Below are positions 21,745 to 33,503 of a stretch of 64,000 nucleotides of DNA, piece after piece. Under the pieces are notes generated by a model. It was given only the letters and a program-made list of their open reading frames with translations, made no database searches and was not told where the DNA came from. Made by a program: the position numbers and the translations under genes. The stretch's first letter is position 1. Each line of letters starts with the position of its first letter. This stretch comes from Cryphonectria parasitica EP155 (taxonomy: Eukaryota > Ascomycota > Sordariomycetes > Diaporthales > Cryphonectriaceae), in the NCBI RefSeq assembly GCF_011745365.1, contig NW_024468911.1:3466759-3530758 (forward strand), read 5' to 3'.

Positions 21745-23846
21745 TCATCTCTCAAGCGGACCAACGGTGACCTTCTCTCTTTGTTTCCTCTGCGCTTCCT
21801 GCTCCCATACAGTCTGCTGCTTGACCTGCTTCCGCTTGGTGGCCTGCAGGTCCGAGAAGCGCCCTCGGGCACCATGCTTGATCTTTGTGATCATATCTGC
21901 AGCCTTGCCCTTGGTGATATCAGCAGCCGTCAGCGGGTCCTCCGCCGGGCGCATCTTGTTCAGGAACTTGAGCTGCCCGTCTGTCGGCGGTGCGTTCCGC
22001 CACCCCTGTCGTCTCGAGATGATGTAGTGCGGGAAATGCTCGCCAGCATATTTGTCTGCGCCGTGGACGGCGTCAGCGAAGCTCGTCGCCTTGAGGAGCT
22101 CCCTAGGTGTGGCATACGGCGACTTGGATTTTACACTGGCTGACAGCTTTCGCATGACAATGACACGCCAGAAGGCCGAGCCTGCATCCTCGGTGCTGTC
22201 CTTCTCCAGCCGCAGGTATGTCCCAGAATCGCTAGATAGGATGTACTTGTTAGGGCCGACCTGTACCCACGAGTTGTGGGTGAGGGTGTAGATGTGCCTC
22301 TCGCCTGATGTGTCTGAAATTAGGTCGAAGACGGAGTCGTACTCTGTGAAGGTGACCTTCTGGGGGAGGCCTTGTGGAATTGAGAGAGCCTCGCCATCAT
22401 ATACCTGCTTTTGACGCGTGTCCTCGGCCTCTTGGCGTTCTCTAGTGCTCTTCATATCGTCCACGGTGGCGTTGTTAATCAACTCACTGGGGTCGAGGCC
22501 AAATAGCGTCGGGACAGTCACAATTCCGGTCTCGAGGCTCGATACCATGTCGATGATGTGACAGTCCTTCTTCCCTTGATGCAGCCTCATGCCTCGACCA
22601 ATCATCTGGACGAGAAGGTTTCGAGAGCGAGTAGGCCGAGCAAGAACAACGCAGTCGATGTTAGGGATGTCGGTGCCCTCAGTGAAGACACCGCAGTTCA
22701 GCAGCACAGGGAATTCGCCGCGCTTGAAAGCGTCTAGGATCTCGCCTCTCTCGATCTTGTGTGTATCCCCAGTGACGAACCGAGCGTCAAGGCCGTAGTG
22801 CCGGAACTTGGCCGTGAGACCTGCGACGTGACTCAGATCCACGCAAAACACCAACGTCGACTTCCTCTCGGGCGCCTTGGCCAGCCACGAGCGTACCGTC
22901 ACATCGTTGACCTGCTCTGTATTGACAGCCTTGGACAGCTCTGAGGCTACGAAGTCGCCCCCACCCTGCATCTTCTTGACTTGCGTGATGTCTGCCGTGG
23001 ATTTCACGGTGGTGAAGATGACGCCAGAGAGCCATTTCTCGTCGATCATGTCGACATAGTCTTTATGATAGACGATCTCGTCGATGGCTGCGCCGAGTTT
23101 GACGCCATCAAATCTTGAGAATGTTGCTGATACGCCGACCAAGTTCGGGGTATCGGCGCTCTTCTTGTCGAGCCCAAAATGTCTGAGAACTTTCATGTAG
23201 CCGGGTGCAACTATATGATGAGCCTCGTCGACAAGGATGAGCTTGAAGTTGTCTCGGTTGTACTTCTGGAGCCTCTCGTCCTTCTGGAGGCTTGCGACGC
23301 TAGCGACGGTGATGTCTGCAAGGCCGCTGGCTTTGGCATTGGCCATGTCTATCTCGACTGTCTTGTCAGGGTATGCACTGATGCAGTGCCTTGCTGCCTG
23401 CTCTACCAGTTCTCGACGATGAGCCAATATCAAAGTCTGAGTTGCTCTTTCTGCAGGAGGGTCGATGTGTGATATGAGATGAGTAAAAATGACCTTTCAA
23501 TTCTTTGTGTGAGTTGAGTCCAGAAAAACGTGCAGACAAGTAAATAAAAAAAAAGTGTCGAAAGAGAGAGACTCACAGTTTTACCACCTCCCGTGGCCAG
23601 TGAGATCCCGACTCTCTTGTGTCCATTCTTCAATGCAGACACAACAGACTGGATACATTCCCGCTGGTAGTCTCGCAGTTGAACTGGTTGTAGTGAGGAC
23701 TGGGTTGCAAAGCCTCTCAGGCAGCAAATGGAAGGCCCGGGGCTCCGCCAGAGGCCCTGCAGGGACCCTTGAGATATCCTCCGTGGGCTCGAGCTCCAGG
23801 CTGCTCGAGAAGCGGGCCTCAAGCACTTCAAGACTGGCTGCAGCAT
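21745..23846 (-). CDS. IRC3: Mitochondrial DEAH-box superfamily 2 DNA helicase IRC3
   Basis: Two exons (23846-23577, 23493-21745) give 672 aa. Irc3 is a mitochondrial branch-migration helicase needed to maintain mtDNA in yeast. The N-terminus beginning [17 protein letters not shown] is rich in Arg and Ser and lacks acids, as in a mitochondrial presequence. The Walker A motif (ATGGGKT, ~84-90) is split exactly by the 83-nt intron. The DEAH box (~179-182), a VSAT motif and the motif VI stretch [13 protein letters not shown] follow. The reading frame is open further upstream (ATG at 24014), but 23846 gives the better presequence. An IRC3-type C-terminal extension of ~200 aa with a basic tail follows the helicase core. 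Confidence 0.92.
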
Positions 23847-24250
23847 GTCGATGCCTCTCAGCCTTGTGCGTTGGTTGACGTTAAAGGGAGATTTGGACCG
23901 GGGGGCGGAAAGAGAGCTCCTCTTCCAGGTCGCGCCACAGCCTAGCTCCACAGCGGGACCCTGAACGTGTGGAAGTGCCTTGTAACAGCTGCGCAAGGGT
24001 ACTGCGGGTGCCACTAAGTTTTCACCCCTGCGCGCCGCAAAAGATCCCTGTAACCAAACCTTTCTCAGAACTGTTTGTTCCCTCGTCCACGACTCTCAAA
24101 ACATGCTATGACGGCAGCTGTCAAGATGGATAGCAGCGATAACAAGACGAGCGAGGTCGTCGAGCGATGAGAGTTTGAGGTACGCAAGCCCCAGTTGCCG
24201 CCAGATCATTGATTTCCCCATGAAGTCATCTGCGGCATCACGTGCGCAAA
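23847..24250. promoter_or_regulatory. Divergent promoter region IRC3 / RRN5-like
   Basis: A 404-bp spacer between divergent starts. The first 170 bp is an open in-frame extension of IRC3, treated here as leader. No separate gene is supported. Confidence 0.45.
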
Positions 24251-26065
24251 ATGCCTTCCTCCTCCTCTTCCACCTCTGACGGCCATGTGAGCGACCATGG
24301 TCGCCAGGTCGTTGAGTCAATCGAAGAGGTTGAAGATATGTCGATGACAGGGTCCGATCAAGACTATGAAGAGGGCGGCGATCTGTCTAAGGAACAGGCA
24401 CCGCCATCGGGCCAACCTGCATTCACCGACTACTCTCCGGACGACACAGACAACACCGCATCAGCAGGGAAGCAAGTGAATGAGGAGCAGTGGCCAAGCG
24501 AAGATGAACTTGCGGGAAAGGAGAAAAAGTCTCGCAAGAGGAAATCACCAACCGAAGAAGCGGACTCCGATTTTCATGTGGGGCATAGAGATGATATGCG
24601 ACCGATGAAGAAGGCCAAAGCATCACATATCCACGAGTATTTGTCCTTATTGAACGAGGACATTAAGCATGCAGCCTATCAATATGTTTCAAAGGACCGC
24701 GAACAGTTTGACGAGAGGATTGCTCTACCAGCATCACAAATCGGCATGACGACCTGGACATCGATGGAAAAAGAGCGGTTCTTCGAGTCCCTCGGCCGTC
24801 TTGGTCGAGACGATGCAGCTGGGATTGCTCAGAGAATCCGGAGTAAGGGCGAGATGGAGGTCAGACAGTACATGAAGCTCCTCCAAGATGGTCTCGCCGC
24901 CCGGCGGCAGCAAAATGAGCTTGATCCCCTAGAGCTAGCAGACTTCCCTGCCGCTCTCGAGTTAAGCCAAGGATGCTGTGAGGCCCTGGAAGAGCTAGCA
25001 GATAAGATCGCTAAGCGACAAGGAAACTCGGAGGATGCATCTGAGGAGCGTGAGCATGGCCAAGGGTGGCTCATCTATCAAGGGAGCCACTTCGACACTG
25101 CAGACAAGGAGGCGGAGACGGACATTCCCAAGTTGACAAGGGTTCTCAGAGTCTCTGAGTGGCTTGCATTGTCAGAGCGCTTCTTCATGAACGCGCCCAC
25201 AGAGGAGGGAAACTGGCAATCTGTGAACGGGGGTCTCCCCTCTCTCCGACGAACGGCCCTGGAAGATTATTTTTCACTTGCTCTTATGCTGACCAAACGG
25301 TTGGTATCGGCGACACTCTACATGGCAGCTTCCCGCATACGATCGGAGCGTGGATACAGGCCAGAAACCCGAGATTTTGTAAAGAAGAAAGACGTCCAGG
25401 CCGCGGCCCTGTCACTAGGCCTCGCCATGCAGAAGCCACCCCTGACAAGATGTGTGAGGCGGCTGGGGCTATCTGTCTACGAGGACCCGCCGCGGCCGGA
25501 TGAGGATGACGGCGAGAGGGAGCCTATTTCCCACGATATTGTCGAAGATGACCTTGGAGTTGGGGAGCAGCAGGGCATTGGCCGGATTCGACACTACATG
25601 GAGAGCATAGCCCTCTCTTCAGGCGAGAGCTCGATATCCTCCGATTCACCGGCGGCAGGAAGCAGCTCAGAGGAGGACGAGCACCCGGACGACAGCTCGC
25701 AGGAGCAGACAGACAGCGAGGAGAAAGAGGAAATACGATACGAAGCGGAAGAAGCCATCCTCTACTCGGCCGTCGACTCAGTCCAACACAAGAGGGCCGG
25801 TCAAGCATTGCTTCGGCGAATCAAGGCAGAAAGGGCGGCGGAGAGATATGCAGATTCCGTGGACGCCCAAGCCAGTTACCAAGAGGAGAAGCGGATGTGG
25901 ACAATTCTTGGCAAGCAACCATCGGAGATGACGATCGACCCTGGTCTCCCTCCCTCTGGACGGAGACAGAAGATATCGGTGGATGCTGGATATTCCGTAG
26001 GTAAGGACTGGAGAGACAAGACAAAGATCATCAGCGAATGGGAAGCTAGGTACGAAGGATTATGA
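24251..26065 (+). CDS. RRN5: RNA polymerase I upstream-factor subunit RRN5-like (SANT protein)
   Basis: A single exon encodes 604 aa from ATG 24251; an in-frame GTG three codons earlier is not used. The first ~115 residues are acidic and Ser-rich, with a KKSRKRK basic patch. Residues ~150-215 form a SANT/Myb-like unit (TWTSMEKERFFESLGRLG...IAQRIRSKGEMEVRQYMKLL), as in Rrn5 of yeasts, part of the upstream activating factor that loads Pol I at rDNA. A second helical block (~285-395) and an acidic Ser/Glu stretch (~455-500) precede a basic C-terminus. It is larger than yeast Rrn5, as expected for filamentous fungi. The assignment rests on the SANT block and overall layout and is less secure than for its neighbours. 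Confidence 0.72.
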   Translation: MPSSSSSTSDGHVSDHGRQVVESIEEVEDMSMTGSDQDYEEGGDLSKEQAPPSGQPAFTDYSPDDTDNTASAGKQVNEEQWPSEDELAGKEKKSRKRKSPTEEADSDFHVGHRDDMRPMKKAKASHIHEYLSLLNEDIKHAAYQYVSKDREQFDERIALPASQIGMTTWTSMEKERFFESLGRLGRDDAAGIAQRIRSKGEMEVRQYMKLLQDGLAARRQQNELDPLELADFPAALELSQGCCEALEELADKIAKRQGNSEDASEEREHGQGWLIYQGSHFDTADKEAETDIPKLTRVLRVSEWLALSERFFMNAPTEEGNWQSVNGGLPSLRRTALEDYFSLALMLTKRLVSATLYMAASRIRSERGYRPETRDFVKKKDVQAAALSLGLAMQKPPLTRCVRRLGLSVYEDPPRPDEDDGEREPISHDIVEDDLGVGEQQGIGRIRHYMESIALSSGESSISSDSPAAGSSSEEDEHPDDSSQEQTDSEEKEEIRYEAEEAILYSAVDSVQHKRAGQALLRRIKAERAAERYADSVDAQASYQEEKRMWTILGKQPSEMTIDPGLPPSGRRQKISVDAGYSVGKDWRDKTKIISEWEARYEGL

Positions 26066-26832
26066 GAGGTGCATCCGGTACAAGATATACAATACCACCA
26101 GTTGTCGTTGATATAGGGAGAATGGAATGCCATGAATGTCGGCAGTAGTCCGGGAATAAGTGAACCTCTTAAAGCGCTTACATGAACTGGTGGATACCTC
26201 GGCAGCAACCCTGATCGACCCTGGTACCTTGTCCAGAAAGTGGCTGTGCTCCTTCCCACTGCACTGTATCGAGACGTACGCATTTCGCCTTCCGTCCCTC
26301 CCGTCGCAAGGAGGTTACGACAAGGGAGATGAGTTGAGACGCATTCGTGTTTGAGGGACGACTTCCGCTACGCATCTTCCTTTTCCATTCCCTTGTCGAC
26401 TACGGCAAACCATCTTCCTTTCTTTCTTCAATTTTTCCTCTCCTTGTTTGTATTTTCTCCCCTCTGGCCAACAGACATCTCACCCTTTCAAATCTCCCAG
26501 TCATTTCAATCTGACTCGTCGCCTTTTTCCTTTCACAAAGGGGCCGCTAGTCCACCCACACACCCAAGTGACTTGCTCACTTACTTAACTTACTCCTCAC
26601 CATATTTGACCACGCCAACGCCACTACACCACATCATCCCCCCCGCTGCTTCCACGCGTCCAATTCATTTTCACGCATTTCCTCCACATCAAACTCCCAA
26701 CAGACCAAGCTCTCGCGCGAGACCTTGCTGACGATCGTCATCATCGACTATCTTTGCATATCATCGCTACAGCCTCATTAACCCCGACGGCCACTCCATC
26801 CTGCTTGTTTTCCCTCTTCAACCCGCCCAACC
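26066..26832. promoter_or_regulatory. Promoter and CT-rich leader of the CYSTM gene
   Basis: The 767-bp spacer turns strongly pyrimidine- and CA-rich between 26380 and 26830, as is common before highly expressed fungal genes. A short ORF at 26351-26731 is low-complexity and not supported. Confidence 0.5.
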
Positions 26833-27255
26833 ATGTCCGGCAAACCTACCGACGCGCCGCCGTCCTACTACGCTGGTGGCCCTCAGGCCCCCAAGCCTAC
26901 CTACAACAACCAGCAGTACCCTCCCCAGGACCAATATCCCCCGCAAGGCCAGTTCGGCGGCGGCGCGGGCGTCCCATCCCAGGGCGGGAACGGCGGATAC
27001 TACCAGCAGCAGCCCCAAATGGGCTACTACGGCCCCCAACAAGGGCCCCCATACCAGCAGGGCCCTTACCCCCCGCAGGGTCCGTACCAACAAGGCCCAT
27101 ACGGTCCGCAACAGGGTGGCTACTATCAGCAGGGCCCGTATGGTCCGCAGGGAGGCTACTATCAAGACGGACGGGGCAACGGTGCTGGCGTGGGCATGAT
27201 TGAGGGCTTGATGGCTGCGCTGTGCTGTTGTTGCTGTCTGGACCTCCTCATCTAA
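26833..27255 (+). CDS. CYSTM-domain tail protein, Pro/Gly/Tyr/Gln-rich
   Basis: One exon encodes 140 aa. Almost the whole protein is repeats of YPPQ, YQQGPYGPQ and related units, disordered and membrane-peripheral in character. The last ~20 residues have the cysteine-rich tail MIEGLMAALCCCCCLDLLI. That is the CYSTM module, a short C-terminal membrane-attached segment found in stress-tolerance proteins across eukaryotes. The Cys run is a likely site of palmitoylation (inference). It follows the RRN5-like gene in the same orientation after 767 bp. The exact function is unknown; related fungal proteins are plasma-membrane associated. Confidence 0.85.
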   Translation: MSGKPTDAPPSYYAGGPQAPKPTYNNQQYPPQDQYPPQGQFGGGAGVPSQGGNGGYYQQQPQMGYYGPQQGPPYQQGPYPPQGPYQQGPYGPQQGGYYQQGPYGPQGGYYQDGRGNGAGVGMIEGLMAALCCCCCLDLLI

Positions 27256-28174
27256 GTGGCAGCCATGGCTTACACCTCCATCCATTGGGCCGGGGGGGGG
27301 GGGTAGTAGGACCCTCCAAGGCCACTGAGGGTGAGTGCAGAAGAGGAGGGATGGAACATCACATTAGGCATGCTCCGGGACAACATCGCTCGGAGGGGTT
27401 GTTGGGACGGAGAAAACACGATTCGATACCCGCGAACTCGATGTGGGAGAGATAGGAACGGTGGTCGGATTGAGTCTGCGGACCAGATCTCATGTACCAC
27501 AACGGATTTGCATACTTTTTCATGGCGTTATGGACAGGAAGGCAATGGCTCATTATGCGTCTAGGAGGCGGCGGAGTACGAAATGGCGGGTTGTTTCCCG
27601 CCTTCTAAATCACTTACTTTGATGGATACTTTGGCACCTCTTTCATACTTTTCATCGTTTTTGATGTTGAGATTGAAAAAGTAGTTCTACGTTATATGAC
27701 GGACGCTTGTTTGGATTGATTTGCACGTGGTAGTAAAATAAGGGGCCATCACTAGTTGGTTGGCCCAATTTTATAATAATCATAGTCCATCCGCCGCCAA
27801 CCTCCCTCTACTTTATTTGATTCATTTCGTCACGGCTGGCCAAGTTCTGCTTGGCAGCAAGGGGCGTCCATTGTCACTTTATTAACGGATAGGAGTGAGG
27901 CAAAGAAATGAGATGAAATATAGAGTATTTATCAATGTTTCCAGACTACTGTCTGCGCTAACTCCATGATGCTATGCAATTTTATCCTCTTCTTCCCCCA
28001 TGCGAGGTCTCCGTACCTGTCGGAAAACCAAACAAACTCCAGACCGACCCTCTTCATTACTTCTGAAGGGGTATATAAATGCCAATGCCGATTTTGGTAC
28101 TTTGACCAAGTCTTTTTTTCTTCCTTTTCTTCTTCTTCTATATAGGGGGACAATGCTGATAAGTAGCATGATAC
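27256..28174. other. Convergent 3' spacer
   Basis: This 919-bp stretch lies between two converging genes. It holds a poly-G run at 27292-27303 and AT-rich DNA from 27600 onward with polyadenylation-like AATAAA-type context. No gene is seen. Confidence 0.55.
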
Positions 28175-31100
28175 TCAGAGCTGGATAAGGTCCTCTTCTG
28201 AGAAATCCGGCGGTGCTTGCCCATACAGCACGCGAACTTTCGAGTCCAATGCCGTGCCCTCGTTGCTGATGCGGATGTGATTGCTATAGTCGTTTGTGCG
28301 ACGGACCTCGTCGTCCGACACGCCAATGTCGTCGCGTGGAATCCAGACCACGGGCCTCCGAGCCCGCAGGGCCGAGTGCGTAAACGCCTTGCGGATCTTC
28401 TCGTCGCGGTCTGCAGGATTCAGATCCTCAATCTCGTCGGCGTAATCACCGAACAAGGCATCTCCTATCGCACGCTGGTTCTCCAGGTCACGCACAAATT
28501 TCTTGTGGCGCTTCTGTGCCATCTGCTTGACTTTGCGCTCGGCAGAGCCGTAGGTACTATCCAGCACGGCGTTGCCGGTGCCCGCAACCCAAGTCCTGGA
28601 ATGCTTGATTATGCTCATCCCGCCCGAGGATGATTTCTTGTGATGCTTCTTCGCCGAGCTCTGCTTCTCTTGTTTGTCGAGATCATCCAGCTCGTATTGG
28701 CCGTCGTCATTACTCGTAGCGCTGTGTGGCCTGCTCGCGTTTGCCTCAATCTTCTCTCCGGCGGACGACTCCTCGTCATCGTCACGGAGCTTGTTCTCCA
28801 GCTTGATCTTCTTGCGCATCAGCTCGCCTTGTCTACTGTCGAATTCTCGTCTGATGTCGCCGTGATAGAGGCCTTGGGCTTCCAACTCTTCCTTTTCGGT
28901 TTGGAGCCGCTCCTCTTCGCGTTCCACCTCCTTGATCTGACGTTCAACCTCGAAGGCCACGTCCCGAAGAACAGCCTCGTCCTCGAAGGTGATTGGTAGA
29001 TAGCTCAGAAGCGGGCCGAACTCCCTGTTCAACATGATCTGATATAAGGCTGTGAGAATTATCGCCACAATCATGATGATCCCTTGTTTGTAGCAGAGGT
29101 ACGTCCCATCGTCCGCCTGGACCAGAAAGAAAAGTCCGATCAGACACAGCTCCATGACGTAAAGTCCTGTGAACATCTGGTTCAGGGCTCTGGGGTACAG
29201 CTTGCCCCCAGTGTCTGTCTTAAACCGTGTCACATAGAGCATGTTGTATCGGTGCGCACACCACAGGAGGCTGAAGTTGATGACGGCGAAAATGCTCATG
29301 ATCGGGGCGATGACGGAGAACACAAGAGCTATGCAGGCGAAATTGGTGTAGACCGGAAAGAATGAACCCCATTTCACCTTAGGAAGTGAGGTCTGGCGAA
29401 TGAATTTCGCTCTTGCAGTGCTGTCGAGGATCCTTGACAGCACATACCACATGGCCTGCGTCCAATTAGCAAGCCGTCCCGCCGTTTGCCTCAGATGAGC
29501 GCGGGGATATGGGGAGCTCAGGTCGTTCAGGAAGAGCTGGAACATACCAAAGACGAGACCTGCAGCAGTGTTCCGGAGCTCACGGATGCACCCTGCAGCA
29601 GCAAGTAGGAGAAGAAGTAGTTCGAAGCATCGGGGAGGTTTTCAGCCAAGAGAGTCGGAAGGCCCTCGATGTCTTGTGCAATGTTCGCGATGGTCTGAAG
29701 CGCGCCAGAGGTGATGGAGACGACCAAGAAAACTTCAACAAATAGGACTACCGGGGAGGATTAGTCATGAAATCATAGCGAAGACTGCGAAGGCACGCCC
29801 ATCACTTACAGAAGAAATAGTAGATCTGGACCCATTCCGATCTGGAAGCTCCTGTTTTCACACCCTGGAACTCCGCGATCATGCTCAAAACGATCGGGAC
29901 CAACGCCAGGATGAGAGCGAGGAATGCTTGAGGCAACACAGCTGCGGCTAACTTGACGAATTTGTAGACGGAAGCATTCTCTTTCAGAAATCCGAGCCAT
30001 GAGTATTTCTGTATCAGGGAGTCGATTTCAGAGAGAGACGCCGAGAACGCCACAGGAAAACCCCAGAGAATGACCATTCCGAAGACAAAGCCACAGGCCA
30101 GAATGACTCGGCTCCATTGCATCCACCAGCTCTGTGAAATTGATCAGTATTAATCAACAGCCCAAAGAGAAGATTATGGGTGTACGGAGAAATTACGAAC
30201 CATTGCCATATTGTCCCATATGACGTCCTCTGGGCTGATTTCCACCACCCGAGGAGCCATGTGTTTGGGTACATGATGTATGAGACTCTGACAAGCCATG
30301 TGCGCTGCCGACTGATTGTTGAACTGAATAAACGCAGACGTCATCTTGGGAAAACGCTCCGGGTTCTTCTGATCCTCCTCGATCTCAACATTCAGTCGAG
30401 CAAGCTCCTGCCGGCACCAATAAATCGTGTCAACCTTCTTGTGGATGAATGGCAGGCCGGGAAGCCAGGAAGGGGTAAAGTCGAAGAAAGGCAGGCGGTG
30501 ATGCGGTCGGTCCTTGGCTTTGATCCATTTTTCCCATTCAGGAGTAGGCTGCTCCTGGTACACCTCGGTTTGCCCAGGATTGACATACTGAGGATACTCC
30601 ACAGGCACCTCGTCGTCACCCATGAATGGTATATAGTGCTTGATTTTTGTCCATAAAGACTTCTCCAGGTCGAATGGATCCTTCTCATACCTGGCTCCTT
30701 GAGGAACAGGCGAGGTGTACCCTCCCGACGGAGGCTTCCAAAACTGATACCATCTTGTGGACTCCTTGACGTACATGTCGTCGATGTTCTCGATATTGCG
30801 CGTTGTGTTGATGTGGTGGTTGGTAGTCAGCTCCTGCTGATCCGAACTCTTTGACGTGTTGTATTCTGATGGCCCTCGAGTGTATTCCGAGGCAAAGGAC
30901 ACTTTCGGCCTGTCCCCATTGGCACCTGAGGTGGTCTCATGGAGAGTCCCAATCCGGCGCTCGGAGGCACTCATCGAGGGACGTCCAGTGGTCGCAACAA
31001 AACCGCCACTTCTCTCCAGCTGACTGTCGATACCCTGGCTCACGGTGGACAAGCCGCCCCTGACCCCCAGCCCAGCCCGCTCGACCACATTGGCGCCGGT

Positions 31101-32195
31101 CTTGAAAACCTTGCCAACAGCGTTGAGGGGATTCAACTGGCCGCCATGGGTTTGCTCTTCAGGGTGAGCAATGGCATTCTCAGCCGCCTGAGCCTCTGCA
31201 ACATCCTCGCCGTTCTCACCCATGGTAAGTCCATCCTCGACCTGAGCCCTGCGCCGGGCTTCCTGGTCTTCGTCTTTCTGCCTCTGGACTCTCTCCTTCT
31301 TGGTCGGTTTCTTGGTGCGCTGCTGCTTGCGTGCCTCCTTCTCGTCCTTTTCACGCTGCTCCAGCTGCCGCTTCTTGCAATCCCGAATCAAATCGCTCTC
31401 GGCAGATTCAAGTTGTTTGTGAATCTTATTCCTCTTCTTGATCTTGTCCAGCAGCGGGGTAAAGTCCTGCGTGAGCCAGATGTTCTTAATACCTCCGGGA
31501 AACACGTCGAACAGTCCCCGCAGAGCCTCTTCACTAAGCCATTTTTTCGGGATGGAGGAGACCAGGACGGTATTGGCTGAGGCTCGGAGCCGGTGCTCGG
31601 CACTGGTGAGCCAGTCCTGGCGCACCCGCACGAATACTCTCATCTCCGCAAAGACGACGTAGCAGACCCATATGATGACGGCGAGGGCGAGTATGAGGTG
31701 TGCCCAGTAGCGCTCGTAGTTTTCGGTCTTGACATTGCCCCATGCAAGTACGCTCAGCCCGACCACAGAATCGTCGCTTGTTGTGGTGTTGGTCCAGAGA
31801 TTTGAGCCTCTGCCGTCGACGAAATTGACCGGGAGGAGGATGGGCAGGATGATGCATGTCAGAGGCACGAAGATGACGAGAAGCGTCTTCAGATATCGCA
31901 GGAAGAAATACGCGTCTAGGCCGCATTTTTTGATGATCTCTCGGTCGGGTACCTTCATCAGGCCGGTGATGAGTGCCCATGGCGATGAAGGCGGGGGATC
32001 GGTCCTCTCTCGTTCTGGGACCAGAAAGGTTTTTGGTTTATAGATCCTAGCAAGCTTGTTCCTGAGGAGGATGAACAGGCCTAGCTGGACGCCGGCAACC
32101 GCAACGGAGACGGCGAGGGACGCGAGAAAGGACTCCAAGCCATAGCCGGAGTAGGCCTGGGCAGAGCCAGCTCCGGTGTCGGTGCTGTTAGACAT
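28175..32195 (-). CDS. CSC1/OSCA/TMEM63-type calcium-permeable stress-gated cation channel
   Basis: Four exons (32195-30201, 30131-29810, 29747-29548, 29455-28175) give about 1265 aa. Introns are 69, 62 and 92 nt, all GT-AG and in frame. Three N-terminal membrane segments (~22-44, ~105-125, ~165-187) form the RSN1_TM part. A long cytosolic loop (~190-660) contains a Lys/Arg/Glu coiled coil and an insertion rich in Ser/Thr. It ends at the PHM7-type motif PEDVIWDNMAM just before the first intron. The seven-helix RSN1_7TM pore region follows. The C-tail has a second charged coiled coil. Family members are osmo- and mechanosensitive cation channels; this one is longer than average because of the loop and tail. 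Confidence 0.92.
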
Positions 32196-33056
32196 CTTGG
32201 ACGAGACGGGAGAGGGCGTGAACCCTTCCTGTTTCCGGGTTTGTACGCAGCCGGGTTATGTGGTATTCTAGGTCGAGTAGGCGCGTAAAAAGTCTCGGGA
32301 AGACGAGTGATAGGTCGTTAGGGAGGCTGCTAGCTGCAGTGAGGAGCAGTCGAGGTTGCGTCTCGACCAGATTCGGTGGTGGGTTGAGGTCGTCTGGTAA
32401 GGGGGTAGTCGATTGGATCGGATTAGGCGAGGAGGAACATCGTCACCGATGCCGAGTTGATGAAGATCGGCCCCTTCAATTGTTCTCGACACTGTGATCC
32501 GACAAAGAAATGATGCTAACTACCGTGGAGACGTCGAGCGGCCCAATCCGTGAGATTCGATTGCAGTCTGTCTTTGGGGTTTCAACTTGACAGGAATAGA
32601 TGTTACAAGAACAATGGGGGCCTTTGTTTACTGGCCACAGGGGGGCGGATGGGTTTCGAGAGGCCTTCGTTTATGGACAGGAAAGGATGTTTCTAGGTTT
32701 TCTGGACATTGTCTGGGGACGACATGGGGGTGAGGTCAAGCAAGAAGAAATGGACGGGCAAATTGGGGCCTGGCACGGTCCTGCACGATATCTTGGACCC
32801 TGCACGTACTATCGTGTGGCTGTATTTCTAGCTAGAGGTAATTGTGCAGCACAAGCGCAGGTGAAACAGGGAAACCACGAAATCTTGGCTCGCGCCTGCC
32901 CAATTTTGACGATTGGCTCGCAGCTCACCGCAATCTATGTGACGTCGGCGGCTGCAGGGCCGTCAGGGGGGGTTTTGTGGTGGGTGGCCCCCGCACCAGG
33001 CCTCCCATTCCAGGGCCTTTGGCGCCTGTCCCTGGTTCTCTCGCGATGATTGGCTT

Positions 33057-33064
33057 TGACGTCA
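33057..33064. promoter_or_regulatory. CRE palindrome TGACGTCA
   Basis: A perfect ATF/CREB consensus lies 862 bp upstream of the channel start and 1.6 kb upstream of the monooxygenase start. Binding is inferred from the motif only. Confidence 0.35.
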
Positions 33065-33465
33065 AGCCGAAGGGAGGCCCTGGAATTCTGGCCTCGTGGG
33101 TTCCGAGGCTGAAACTAAGATCTCTGAACCACTGCTTTGCCTCTTGTCACATCCAACCTGTGGCATGCGAGTTCACAGTATTGTGCACATGTATGCATGT
33201 AATACATGAAGTGCTGTACTACCTGTGATCAACCCTATCGAGGCCACGCCCACTCGCAGTCTTTCATCAGCCCAACAAGGAATTGGCAAATCTCAGCCTT
33301 GAAGACGAAAACATGACTTAGTAAAAAGATGTGTCAATATGCTTCAATTCTCTTCATGTGAGACAAAGGGAAGAGAGAATGGGATGAACCGAGGACAAAA
33401 GAAAAGACGCGATGAGGCGTGTGCCGCTGTCAAAGCTTTTCATCCTCATCCCTTACTCTGCTACT

Positions 33466-33468
<3 letters not shown>

Positions 33469-33500
<32 letters not shown>
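33469..33500. repeat. (CT)n microsatellite
   Basis: About 16 uninterrupted CT units in the divergent spacer. Confidence 0.95.

Positions 33501-33503
<3 letters not shown>

Noticed and set aside
24242..24250. GTG start three codons before the RRN5-like ATG
   Set aside because: Nuclear fungal genes use ATG; the ATG at 24251 is the first in frame.
24096..24320. 74-aa minus-strand frame ending in a hydrophobic helix-like segment
   Set aside because: It overlaps the RRN5-like start and its promoter. No family match is apparent and the leading part is low-complexity.
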